From Plantibacter sp. ME-Dv--P-122b (GTDB taxonomy: Bacteria; Actinomycetota; Actinomycetes; Actinomycetales; Microbacteriaceae), in the NCBI RefSeq assembly GCF_030209375.1, contig NZ_JARVSC010000003.1:868001-932000 (forward strand): a DNA stretch of 64,000 bases, given 5' to 3'. A model generated the notes under the pieces. That model saw only the letters and a list, made by a program, of their open reading frames with translations. It was not told the origin of the DNA and searched no databases. Shown here piece by piece: positions 1-7,673 of the stretch; position 1 is the first letter of the stretch; every line of letters begins with the position of its first letter. The translations under genes were made by a program, and so were the position numbers.

Positions 1-756
1 CGGGATCTTCTGGGGGTCCTTCGTCTCCTCGTTCAGGGCGAGACACGTGTCCCAACCCCAGTAGATGAAGAGTGCGAGCAGCACAGCCTCGATGAAGCCG
101 TGGTAGTCGGTGAACGCGAACGGGTTGAACCAGTCGAGGGAGATCGGCGTCGCGTCGGGCGCGGTGCCGTTCGACGCTCCGATGAAGGCGAACACGGCGA
201 ACAGCACGAGTGCGAGGTACTGGACCGCGAGGAGGATGTTCTGGATCCGCTCGCCCAGCTCGATGCCGCGGTACGACACCCACGTCATGAGGGCGATGAA
301 CACGACACCGGTGGCGGTGACGAGCGGGACGTTCGAGGCGAGCGAACCGTCGCCGATGAGCAGCCACAGGTACTGCCCCGCGATCTGCGCGAGGTTCGCG
401 AGCACCACGATGCCGGCGAGCGCGACGCCCCATCCACCGATCCAGCCGGTGACCGGGCCGAAGGCCTTCGTCGCCCAGGTGAAGGTGGTGCCGCAGTCGG
501 GCACGTCCCGGTTCAACTCGCGGTAGGCGAACGCGATGAACAGCATCGGGATGAAGGCGACGATGAAGGCGATCGGCGCCTGGGCACCGACGGCGAGCAC
601 GACGAACCCGAGGGTCGCGACGAGCGAGTACACCGGCGCGGTCGAGGCCAAGCCGATGATCACGGAGCCGAAGAGGCCGAGGGTGCCGGTGGCGAGACCC
701 TTGCCGCCGGTGGGCGATGCCGGCTGCGACCCGTGGGCCGTGTCCTGTGCTGTCAT
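1..756 (-). CDS. APC-superfamily amino-acid permease (N-terminal part, cut by window start)
   Basis: An integral membrane protein with 252 codons visible, reading off the left edge without a stop. It begins MTAQDTAHG, and the first membrane helix carries GLFGSVIIGLASTAPVYSL, a glycine-rich unwound segment like that in helix 1 of amino acid-polyamine-organocation permeases. At least six hydrophobic segments follow, and the visible part ends near a WGWDTCLALNEE motif. The family imports amino acids or polyamines by proton or solute coupling; the substrate cannot be told. The ATG at 756 lies 6 nt after a TACCGT hexamer, which suggests a leaderless message. No partner gene is visible upstream. 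Confidence 0.9.
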   Translation of the reverse strand, partial: MTAQDTAHGSQPASPTGGKGLATGTLGLFGSVIIGLASTAPVYSLVATLGFVVLAVGAQAPIAFIVAFIPMLFIAFAYRELNRDVPDCGTTFTWATKAFGPVTGWIGGWGVALAGIVVLANLAQIAGQYLWLLIGDGSLASNVPLVTATGVVFIALMTWVSYRGIELGERIQNILLAVQYLALVLFAVFAFIGASNGTAPDATPISLDWFNPFAFTDYHGFIEAVLLALFIYWGWDTCLALNEETKDPQKIP

Positions 757-762
757 GACGGA

Positions 763-768
763 ACGGTA
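763..768 (-). promoter_or_regulatory. -10 hexamer TACCGT for the permease gene
   Basis: Read on the minus strand as TACCGT; the start codon follows after 6 nt, so transcription should begin at or next to the ATG. No clear -35 was found. Confidence 0.55.
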
Positions 769-906
769 GGGCCGGGCGCACCCGTGTGTCAATGCTCCCG
801 TTCGGGACCGGGCTACGGAATCAGTCGCTACGACTCGCGGGAAGTGACGGGATCAACCGGTTCCACCCCTCGGGAATGCCGAGACGAACCCCGGCGGTGA
901 CGATAC

Positions 907-1611
907 TCAGGCCGGCTTGATGCCCCGGTGCAGGGCGACGATCCCGCCGGTGAGGTTGCGGTACGCGACGTGCTCGTAGCCCGCTTCGCGCAACCAGGCG
1001 GCCAACTCCGGCTGGCTCGGCCACGCGCGGATCGAGTCGTTCAGGTAGGTGTACGCCTCGGCGTTCGACGATGCGACGCCGGCGACGAGCGGCATGACCC
1101 GCTCGAGGTAGAGGTTGTAGGCGGCGCGCATGGGGGCGAGCGTCGGTGTGGAGAACTCGCAGATGACGATCCGGCCGCCGGGCTTGGTGACCCGGAGCAT
1201 CTCGGCGAGGGCGTCCTTCGGGCGGACGACGTTGCGGAGGCCGAAGGAGATCGTGGTGGCGTCGAACTCCTCGTCGGCGAACGGCAGCGCGGTCGCGTCG
1301 GCCTCGACGAACTGGATGTCGGAGCGGTCGGCGTACTTGTCGCGACCCACGGCGATCATGCCGGGTGAGAAGTCGGCGGCCACGACCTGCGCACCGTTGC
1401 GGGCCAACGCCGCGGAGGACGTTCCCGTGCCGGCCGCGAGGTCGAGGATGCGCTCACCGACTGCCGGACCGACTGCACGAGTGGTCGCGATGCGCCACAG
1501 GGCGTCGTTCCCGACGGAGAGGACCGCGTTCATGCGGTCGTACTTCGTCGAGACGTCGTCGAACATGGCCGAGACCTGCTCGGGCTGCTTGGAGAGGTCG
1601 GCGCGGTTCAC
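907..1611 (-). CDS. menG: Demethylmenaquinone methyltransferase MenG (UbiE family)
   Basis: Cytosolic, membrane-associated SAM-dependent methyltransferase that adds the 2-methyl group to demethylmenaquinone, the last step of menaquinone synthesis. It has 234 residues, normal for the family. The SAM-binding motif DLAAGTGT is at about 57-64, and the UbiE signature SFGLRNV at about 122-128. The GTG start is chosen because TAGGAT ends 6 nt before it. It is divergent from menF across 184 bases, so the first committed and the final methylation steps share an intergenic region. Other men genes lie within 14 kb. Confidence 0.95.
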   Translation of the reverse strand: MNRADLSKQPEQVSAMFDDVSTKYDRMNAVLSVGNDALWRIATTRAVGPAVGERILDLAAGTGTSSAALARNGAQVVAADFSPGMIAVGRDKYADRSDIQFVEADATALPFADEEFDATTISFGLRNVVRPKDALAEMLRVTKPGGRIVICEFSTPTLAPMRAAYNLYLERVMPLVAGVASSNAEAYTYLNDSIRAWPSQPELAAWLREAGYEHVAYRNLTGGIVALHRGIKPA

Positions 1612-1617
1612 CCGTCC

Positions 1618-1623
1618 ATCCTA
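1618..1623 (-). promoter_or_regulatory. -10 hexamer TAGGAT for menG
   Basis: Minus-strand TAGGAT, 6 nt before the GTG of menG; supports a leaderless transcript and the chosen start. Confidence 0.6.
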
Positions 1624-1783
1624 CGTCCGCGCCGCTGGGAGCCGGCCGTCCGAGCACGCCGGCGTCGCAACCGCTACGTGCCCTCGCCATCGCACTGCGA
1701 CTGGTGAACGCCCCGCCGACGAGGCGGTGAACGACCCTCCATCAGTCGGGCTGCGGCGGGGAGGGACCCCTCCTGCTCGGGCG

Positions 1784-1789
1784 TAGGGT
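1784..1789 (+). promoter_or_regulatory. -10 hexamer TAGGGT for menF
   Basis: TAGGGT, then TTGAACG-like spacing of exactly 6 nt to the GTG at 1796. No Shine-Dalgarno is needed if the message is leaderless. Confidence 0.6.
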
Positions 1790-1795
1790 TGAACG

Positions 1796-3034
1796 GTGAC
1801 CATTCCCCTGACCTCGTCACTGGTCGCCCAGACCGTCGCCATCGACGACCCGCGCCAGCTCCTCCCGTTCGCCGACCAGACCTCGCCGCTCCTCTGGGTG
1901 CGGAAGGGACACGGCCTGGTCGGACTGGGCGAGGCGCTCCGCCTGGAGTTCTCGGGCCCCGACCGGTTCACGCGTGCCGCGGCGGCCTGGCGGGACGTCT
2001 GCGCCGCAGCAGTGGTGACGGACGAGGTACGACGGCCCGGGACCGGCCTGGTCGCGTTCGGCACGTTCGCCTTCGACGACGAGTCCTCCGCGACGAGCGT
2101 CCTCATCGTGCCGCGCACGATCATCGGGCGGTACCCCGACGCGAGCTTCATCACGCGGGTCTCCCTCGGCGACGGCTCCGAGGACGTCGATCCCGTGACC
2201 ACGGCGTACGGGCCGGAGTACCGCATCCAGCTGACCCCCGGCGTGCAGAGCCGCGAGGGCTACCTCGACTCGGCCGAGCGCGCCATCGCCCGCATCCAGG
2301 CCGGCGGCCTGAGCAAGGTCGTGCTCGCACGCGACCTGGCCGGGCACCTCCCCGCGGAAGCGGACCGCCGCCGGGTGCTCCACGACCTCGCCCTCGGCTA
2401 CCCCGACTGCTGGACCTACGCGGTCGACGGCTTCATCGGCTCGAGTCCGGAGACGCTCGTCCGCGTGGATCGGGGTGCCGTGTCGGCCCGCGTCCTCGCC
2501 GGCACGATCTCGCGTGGTCCCGACGCCGAGAGCGACCACGATCAGGCCGTCGCCCTCACGACGAGCGCGAAGGACCAGGGCGAGCACGAATTCGCCGTGC
2601 AGTCGGTGCTGACCGCCCTGCACGCCCACAGCCCGCAGTTGCGCCGCAGCGAGGTCCCGTTCACCCTCAAGCTGCCGAACCTCTGGCACCTCGCGACCGA
2701 CATCGACGGACGACTCTCGGACGGCTCGTCCTCGCTCGACCTCATGGACGGCCTGCACCCGACGGCCGCCGTCGCCGGAACCCCGACCCGCGACGCCGTC
2801 GCCCTCATCCGCGAGCTGGAACCGTTCGACCGCGGTCGCTACGCCGGTCCGGTCGGCTGGGTGGACGCCTCGGGTGACGGCGAGTGGGCGGTGGCCCTCC
2901 GGTGTGCGCAGATCGCGCCGGGCGGTGACATCACGGCCTACGCCGGCTGCGGGATCGTCGCCGACTCGGACGCCGCGACGGAGCTCGTCGAAACGAAGAT
3001 GAAGTTCCGTCCGATCGTGGATGCCTTCGGCTGA
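1796..3034 (+). CDS. menF: Isochorismate synthase
   Basis: Converts chorismate to isochorismate, the entry step of menaquinone synthesis. The protein has 412 residues with a C-terminal chorismate-binding domain from about 150. Visible landmarks are GLSKVVLARD (171-180), SSPETLV (216-222), HPTAAVAG (321-328), GPVGW (351-355) and the late ETKMKF (399-404). It could be an EntC-type enzyme for a siderophore, but menD, menC, menE, menB and menA nearby and no siderophore genes make MenF the better name. The GTG start fits a leaderless promoter at 1784. Its stop abuts a hairpin shared with convergent ppk2. Confidence 0.93.
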   Translation: MTIPLTSSLVAQTVAIDDPRQLLPFADQTSPLLWVRKGHGLVGLGEALRLEFSGPDRFTRAAAAWRDVCAAAVVTDEVRRPGTGLVAFGTFAFDDESSATSVLIVPRTIIGRYPDASFITRVSLGDGSEDVDPVTTAYGPEYRIQLTPGVQSREGYLDSAERAIARIQAGGLSKVVLARDLAGHLPAEADRRRVLHDLALGYPDCWTYAVDGFIGSSPETLVRVDRGAVSARVLAGTISRGPDAESDHDQAVALTTSAKDQGEHEFAVQSVLTALHAHSPQLRRSEVPFTLKLPNLWHLATDIDGRLSDGSSSLDLMDGLHPTAAVAGTPTRDAVALIRELEPFDRGRYAGPVGWVDASGDGEWAVALRCAQIAPGGDITAYAGCGIVADSDAATELVETKMKFRPIVDAFG

Positions 3035-3050
3035 GCCGACGCCCTCGGCT
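3034..3050. terminator. Bidirectional hairpin between menF and ppk2
   Basis: Inverted repeat AGCCGA/TCGGCT with a 5-nt loop fills exactly the space between the two convergent stop codons. There is no T-run, as is common for high-GC terminators. Confidence 0.5.
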
Positions 3051-3914
3051 TCAGCTCGCCGCGAGTCGCGCCTGCTCGACGGCGATGTCGTAGTCGGCCG
3101 CCGGCCACTGCGGATCGATGTCCTCGAGGGCGTCGAGCAGCAGACGTTGGACCGCGATACGCGCGTACCACTTGCGGTCCGCCGGCACGACGAACCACGG
3201 GGCGGCCTCGGTGCTCGTGCGCTCGAACGCCACCTGGTAGGCGTCCTGATAGGCCGGCCAGAGCTCTCGTTCGTCCACATCGCCGGGGTTGTACTTCCAG
3301 TACTTGTCCGGACGCGCGAGGCGGTCGGCCAGCCGCTCCTTCTGCTCGTCGGCGCTGATCTGCAGCATCACCTTGACGATGCGGGTCCCGCTCGCGACGA
3401 TGCCCGCCTCGAAGTCGTTGATCGCCCCGTACCGACGCTCGATCTCGTCCGGGTCGGCGAGCTGACGCACCCGACCGATGAGGACGTCCTCGTAGTGCGA
3501 ACGGTCGAAGACGCCGATCTGACCGGGCTTCGGCAGGTGCGGCTCCACCCGCCAGAGGAAGTCGTGGGAGCGCTCCTCCTCCGTTGGCTTCTTGAAGGCG
3601 TAGTGGTGCACGCCCTGCGGGTCGACGGAGCCGACGACGTGCTTGACGATGCCGCCCTTGCCCGCCGTGTCCATCGCCTGCAGGACGAGGAGTACCGCTT
3701 CCGGGGCCCCCTGCGTGCTCGCCGCGAAGAGTCGCTCCTGCAGTTCGGAGAGTGCGGGCACCCCCGCGTCCAGCTCCTGCCTGCCCTGCTGCTTGTCACC
3801 GTCGAAGCCCGGCGTCGACGAGGGGTCGACGTCGGCGAGGCGGAACCCCTCCCCCACGCGCAGCGTGTCTCGGGGTGGTGCCGTCCAGGTCGATGCGTGC
3901 TTCGATGCCGTCAT
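3051..3914 (-). CDS. ppk2: Polyphosphate kinase 2 family protein
   Basis: Cytosolic enzyme that moves phosphate between polyphosphate and a nucleotide. It has 287 residues, a single-domain PPK2. The Walker A-like loop MDTAGKGG is at about 81-88, and the Walker B-like segment GVFDRSHYEDV at about 134-144. The lid region DRLARPDKYWKYNPGD is present. Single-domain PPK2 proteins of this length often phosphorylate NMP or NDP using polyP, but the subclass cannot be fixed by eye. It stands alone, convergent with menF; a CAGAAT hexamer lies 6 nt before the ATG. A 19-bp dispersed repeat lies upstream at 3966. Confidence 0.93.
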   Translation of the reverse strand: MTASKHASTWTAPPRDTLRVGEGFRLADVDPSSTPGFDGDKQQGRQELDAGVPALSELQERLFAASTQGAPEAVLLVLQAMDTAGKGGIVKHVVGSVDPQGVHHYAFKKPTEEERSHDFLWRVEPHLPKPGQIGVFDRSHYEDVLIGRVRQLADPDEIERRYGAINDFEAGIVASGTRIVKVMLQISADEQKERLADRLARPDKYWKYNPGDVDERELWPAYQDAYQVAFERTSTEAAPWFVVPADRKWYARIAVQRLLLDALEDIDPQWPAADYDIAVEQARLAAS

Positions 3915-3920
3915 CCGCCC

Positions 3921-3926
3921 ATTCTG
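3921..3926 (-). promoter_or_regulatory. -10 like hexamer CAGAAT for ppk2
   Basis: Minus-strand CAGAAT ends 6 nt before the ATG; the first base differs from TANNNT, so this is weaker than its neighbours. Confidence 0.4.
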
Positions 3927-3965
3927 GCCGCAGGTCGCGCCGGAAGTCGACCCTTGCGACGGCCG

Positions 3966-4040
3966 CCCTTCGACAAGCTCAGGGACCGGAAGGGGTGCTC
4001 AGGGACCGGAAAGGGTGCTCAGGGACCGGCGCCGGTCAGG
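3966..4040 (+). repeat. Dispersed 19-bp element with short tandem array
   Basis: The core CCCTTCGACAAGCTCAGGG is at 3966-3984. It is followed by two 20-bp units (3981-4000 and 4001-4020) that begin AGGGACCGGAA and end GGTGCTC, then a partial third. The units repeat the right half of the core plus ACCGG. It lies between the 3' end of menD and the promoter of ppk2. Other copies are at 40288, 40324, 41798, 46324, 46358, 57377 and 62840. Confidence 0.9.
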
Positions 4041-4066
4041 GACGCGGCGGCTCGACGACAGGTCCG

Positions 4067-5803
4067 TCAGGCTCGCGGCAGCGGGACCTCGATGAGGACG
4101 GGACCGGTCACGGGCGCGGTGAAGGCCTGGTCCAGCTCCGCGCGGGTGCGGGCCGAGCGGTACTCCCACCCGTAGGCGGTCGCGAGCGCCTCGAGCCGGA
4201 CGTGCTGCGGCGTGTACTGGACACGGTCGAACAGCGCTCCGGGTGCGCTGCGGGCGACCTCGAGCCCGTCGAAGATGGTGCCGCCGCCGTCGTTGCCGAC
4301 GATCACCTGCAGGCGTGGTGCGACCCCGTCGTCGAGGAGCAACGCGCCGACGTCGTGGAGGAACGCGAGGTCGCCGAGGAGCACCCGCGTGACACCGGGT
4401 CCGCCGTCGGCCTGGCTCGCCAGCGCGATCCCCGTGGCGGTGGCGATGGTGCCGTCGATGCCGGCGAGTCCGCGGTTGGCGTGGACGCTGATCTTGCGGC
4501 CGGGGACGAGACCGTCCGCCACGCGGATGAGCCTCGACGCGCCGACGACGAGCCGGTCGTGCGGCCAGGTGGCACGCCAGACCGCGTCGACAAGGACCTC
4601 GCGGGTGACCGGGAGGCGCACGGCCTCGAGCTCGGCGCGGACGGAGGCGAGTCGCTCAGCGGGGGTCGTCGAATGCAGCCCGTCGAGATCGGGGGCTGCG
4701 GGCGACGGGTCGACCACGCGTTCGCGGGATCCGACGACCCAGGCACCGAGCCAGGCGCGATCCGCGGGCCCAGCCTCGACGGCGACGGAGGACACGATCC
4801 GGTCGGCCCGTCGCCCGGGGTTGTAGACCTCGGCTCCGGCCGGGGCGACGACGATCGTCTCGACCTGGGGCTGCTGCAGCAGGAGCGGGACCTCACGGCT
4901 GAGGGTCGGGTGACCGAAGACGACGACCCGCTCGACGGCCTCGCGGTAGTCCTCCTCGCGCAGCAGCTCCCGGTAGGCGGCGATGACGTTCCGCCCGAAC
5001 CGGGATCCGCTCGACACCTCCGCGATGAGCGGCCACCCGCCGTCGGCTGCGAGCTGCTCGGCGGCCGGGCCGGCGTGGTGCCCGGCGACGACGAGGGTCC
5101 TCGGTCCGCGCTCCAGGACGAGATGCGGTCGCCCCGGGTAGAGCGGTGCCTCCTCGTCGGCGTCCGTCTCGACCGGGAGATCGGGGCCCGCCTCGGAGAC
5201 GACCGGGTCGAAGCTGCCCGAGAGCGGCTCCCGGAAGGCGAGGTTCAGGTGCACCGGGCCCGGGTCGAGGACGTCCGTCGCGGCGCGGTAGGCCCGCTGG
5301 GCGAGATCGCGGGCGGCGTCCTGCTCACCGGCGTCGCCGGTCGGGGCCTCGACGACCACGGCGAGGCGCGCTGCGGACCCGTAGAGGTCGTCCTGCCTCG
5401 TCGTCTGGTTCGCCCGGATGCCGTGCGCCTCGGCCGGCCGGTCGGCGGTGAGGACGATGAGTGGGACGCGCGAGTGATGCGCCTCGAGGACCGCCGGATG
5501 CAGGTTCGCGGTCGCCGTGCCCGAGGTGGTGATCACGACGGCCGGGCGGGCGGTCTCGACGCCGAGGCCCACGGCGAGGAAGCCGGCGACCCGCTCGTCG
5601 ATGCGCACGTGCAGGGTGATCCGTCCGGAGGCCGCCAGCTCGGCAGCGGCGAGCGCGAGCGCCTGCGACCGGGAACCGGGACAGACGACGACGTCGGAGA
5701 CACCCGCGGCGACGAGCGCGGCGAGGAGCGCCCAGGCGGACGCGCTCGCCGGGCTCGACGAGGGAGCCGAGCCGACGGGCTCGGGAGCGGCGGGCGGGTT
5801 CAC
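4067..5803 (-). CDS. menD: 2-succinyl-5-enolpyruvyl-6-hydroxy-3-cyclohexene-1-carboxylate synthase
   Basis: Thiamine-diphosphate enzyme that joins 2-oxoglutarate to isochorismate in menaquinone synthesis. With the GTG at 5803 it has 578 residues. An in-frame extension up to 6109 exists but reads arginine-rich nonsense antisense to nothing known, so I reject it. CPGSRSQ (41-47) and the catalytic-glutamate region IDERVAGF (68-75) mark the N-terminal domain; [10 protein letters not shown] lies in the C-terminal ThDP domain. The start overlaps the stop of the upstream PLDc_N gene as GTGA, so translation is probably coupled. It depends on thiamine, whose salvage operon is at 46.7-49.9 kb. Confidence 0.95.
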   Translation of the reverse strand: MNPPAAPEPVGSAPSSSPASASAWALLAALVAAGVSDVVVCPGSRSQALALAAAELAASGRITLHVRIDERVAGFLAVGLGVETARPAVVITTSGTATANLHPAVLEAHHSRVPLIVLTADRPAEAHGIRANQTTRQDDLYGSAARLAVVVEAPTGDAGEQDAARDLAQRAYRAATDVLDPGPVHLNLAFREPLSGSFDPVVSEAGPDLPVETDADEEAPLYPGRPHLVLERGPRTLVVAGHHAGPAAEQLAADGGWPLIAEVSSGSRFGRNVIAAYRELLREEDYREAVERVVVFGHPTLSREVPLLLQQPQVETIVVAPAGAEVYNPGRRADRIVSSVAVEAGPADRAWLGAWVVGSRERVVDPSPAAPDLDGLHSTTPAERLASVRAELEAVRLPVTREVLVDAVWRATWPHDRLVVGASRLIRVADGLVPGRKISVHANRGLAGIDGTIATATGIALASQADGGPGVTRVLLGDLAFLHDVGALLLDDGVAPRLQVIVGNDGGGTIFDGLEVARSAPGALFDRVQYTPQHVRLEALATAYGWEYRSARTRAELDQAFTAPVTGPVLIEVPLPRA

Positions 5804-6222
5804 GAGGCGCTCGGGGCGCCAGGCGGTCTGCGGCCGGAGCCGTCGTCGGGCGTGTCTGATCCTGGAGCGGGGTCGTCGTGCGTCGTCGCATCCGGGCCGT
5901 CGCCCGACCCGTCGTCGAAGCGCTTGAGCTCGTCCTCGAGGTCGCGGATGCGCTTCGTCTGTGCACGGTCGGCGTCGAGCTTCTTGAGGAAGTCGGGGTC
6001 GTCGTCCGGGGCGGAGCCACGGGGCACGGCCTTGGGAGCACGGACCCGGCCGATGATCCACCAGAGGACTCCGCCGATGACCGGCAGGAGGAGGATGGCG
6101 ATGATCCACGAGGTCTTGCTGATCCCTCGGACGCGGTCGCGCGGCATCGTGGCGCAGTCGACCACCGAATACACGATGAAGACGACTGCCGCGACGGCGA
6201 GGCCGATCCAGAGACGAACCAT
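5800..6222 (-). CDS. PLDc_N (phospholipase D nuclease N-terminal) domain membrane protein
   Basis: Small membrane protein of 140 residues with two hydrophobic segments, about 5-22 and 39-61. Between them lies [22 protein letters not shown], of the type seen in PLDc_N proteins, where a short two-helix module stands without the PLD catalytic domain. The tail, from about 75, is acidic and likely disordered. The function is unknown. It overlaps menD by 4 nt, which makes the pair an operon, but no biochemical link to menaquinone is known. TACGAT sits 6 nt before the ATG. Confidence 0.85.
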   Translation of the reverse strand: MVRLWIGLAVAAVVFIVYSVVDCATMPRDRVRGISKTSWIIAILLLPVIGGVLWWIIGRVRAPKAVPRGSAPDDDPDFLKKLDADRAQTKRIRDLEDELKRFDDGSGDGPDATTHDDPAPGSDTPDDGSGRRPPGAPSAS

Positions 6223-6228
6223 GTCTCC

Positions 6229-6234
6229 ATCGTA
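6229..6234 (-). promoter_or_regulatory. -10 hexamer TACGAT for the PLDc_N-menD operon
   Basis: Minus-strand TACGAT, then GGAGAC, then ATG. The GGAG in the spacer would be lost from a leaderless message. Confidence 0.55.
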
Positions 6235-6281
6235 AACGCCAGGTGACGTGATTACCTGGGGTTGCCTTCAGGCGGGACGCC

Positions 6282-6287
6282 TAGACT
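6282..6287 (+). promoter_or_regulatory. -10 hexamer TAGACT for the DUF4229 gene
   Basis: TAGACT at 6282-6287, then 6 nt to the GTG at 6294; only 47 bases from the divergent hexamer at 6229. Confidence 0.6.
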
Positions 6288-6293
6288 TGACTG

Positions 6294-6653
6294 GTGAAAC
6301 GCGTTCCCGCCGCCGTCCGGTACACCATCCTCCGCCTGCTGGCGTTCGTGGTGCCGCTCCTGCTCCTCGTCTTCCTCACGGGCTTGCAGCCCTGGGTCGC
6401 CGCGATCATCGCCGCGATCATCGGACTCTGCGTGTCCTACATCTTCCTGCGCACCCCACGCGAGACCGTCGCGCAGGAGCTCTACGCCCGTCGGCACGGC
6501 GACAAGCCGACGCCGCACGACGACGAGGACTCCGAGGACGCGGCGCTCGATGCGAGCGCGGCGACACCGGAAGCGCCCTCAGTCGGCGACGTCCAACCCT
6601 CAGCTGGCGATGCCCGGCGTGTAGAAGAACGCCAGACCGAGGATCACCCCTAA
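6294..6653 (+). CDS. DUF4229 family membrane protein
   Basis: A 119-residue protein with two hydrophobic segments (about 12-31 and 33-52), then a polar acidic tail. The pattern VPLLLLVFLTGLQPWVAAII followed by FLRTPRETVAQELYARR resembles DUF4229 proteins, small actinobacterial membrane proteins often found by menA. The function is unknown. Its last 54 bases overlap the 3' end of convergent menA, so the two messages are antisense to each other there. The GTG start is supported by the hexamer at 6282. Confidence 0.85.
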   Translation: MKRVPAAVRYTILRLLAFVVPLLLLVFLTGLQPWVAAIIAAIIGLCVSYIFLRTPRETVAQELYARRHGDKPTPHDDEDSEDAALDASAATPEAPSVGDVQPSAGDARRVEERQTEDHP

Positions 6654-7634
6654 CGCTAGCTGCACGAGTCCCGTCAGCTTGAGCACCAGGATCTGCTCCC
6701 TGGCCGTCGTGGAGAACAGCGCGATCACGCACGCCGGGATGGCGGCGAGCAGCGCGAACATGGTGAACCACGCGATCGGGTAGAAGAGCGCGAGGAACGC
6801 GGCGATGCCGAACGGCACGAGCAGCAGGACGCAGTAGAGCACCTTCGACGCGATCCGGCCGATGAACGTCGACAGGGTGCGCTTCCCGACCGCCTTGTCC
6901 TGCTCGAGGTCGCGGAGGTTGTTGACGACGAGCGCCGCGCAGGCGATGAGGCCGGCACCGATCGCGCCGAACCACGCCTCCTGGTTCACGGTCCCGACCT
7001 GGACGAAGGTCGTGCCGAGCGTGGCGACGAGGCCGAAGAACACGAAGACGAACACCTCGCCGAGCGCGAAGTACCCGTAGGGCCGTTTCCCGCCCGTGTA
7101 GAACCAGGCGGCGACGATCGCGACCGCCCCGACGAGGAGCAGCCACCAGAACTGGGTGAGGATCGTGAGGACGACGCCGGCCACCGCCGCGATACCGAAG
7201 AACACCAGCGCGACGGTCAGGACGGTCTTGGGCTTCGCCGCGCCGGAACCGGTCAGTCGGCTCGGGCCGACCCGCAGGTCGTCCGTTCCTCGGATGCCGT
7301 CGGAGTAGTCGTTGGCGTAGTTGACACCGATCTGCAGCGCGAGCGCGACGACGAGACAGAGCAGCGCACGCACGGGGTGGTAGACCCCGGGGCCCGCGAT
7401 GATCGTCGCGGCGCCGGTGCCGATGAGCACCGGGGCGACCGCCATCGGCAGGGTGCGGATGCGAGCCGCGCCGACCCAGTCGCCGAAGGTCGCCGGCTTC
7501 GCGAGGGGGACCTTGCGACCGCCACCGCGTGCGGGGTTGCCCGATCGTCCACCGTTCGCGCCACGACCCGCCGTGGGGCGCTGTGCGGACGTCTTCTGCT
7601 GTTTCGGCGCTGCCGGCCGTGCTCCATGTGCCAC
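6600..7634 (-). CDS. menA: 1,4-dihydroxy-2-naphthoate polyprenyltransferase
   Basis: Membrane UbiA-family enzyme that attaches the polyprenyl tail to DHNA to make demethylmenaquinone. It has 344 residues. The first 40 or so are a basic, Gly/Ala-rich extension before the first helix; the usual length is nearer 300. The prenyl-diphosphate motif NDYSDGIRGTD is at about 108-118, and eight or so membrane helices follow. The GTG start is the best available. It lies downstream of the acyltransferase gene by 39 bases and may be cotranscribed with menB-menE. Confidence 0.94.
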   Translation of the reverse strand: MAHGARPAAPKQQKTSAQRPTAGRGANGGRSGNPARGGGRKVPLAKPATFGDWVGAARIRTLPMAVAPVLIGTGAATIIAGPGVYHPVRALLCLVVALALQIGVNYANDYSDGIRGTDDLRVGPSRLTGSGAAKPKTVLTVALVFFGIAAVAGVVLTILTQFWWLLLVGAVAIVAAWFYTGGKRPYGYFALGEVFVFVFFGLVATLGTTFVQVGTVNQEAWFGAIGAGLIACAALVVNNLRDLEQDKAVGKRTLSTFIGRIASKVLYCVLLLVPFGIAAFLALFYPIAWFTMFALLAAIPACVIALFSTTAREQILVLKLTGLVQLALGVILGLAFFYTPGIAS

Positions 7635-7673
7635 GACGGCGAGTCTACCCGCGGAGCCTCGGGGCGGACCGCG

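Noticed and set aside
5804-6109. N-terminal extension of MenD by 102 codons
   Set aside because: The extension is antisense-frame sequence of the PLDc_N gene, rich in Arg and Pro. The GTG at 5803 has the expected GTGA coupling and the normal MenD start.
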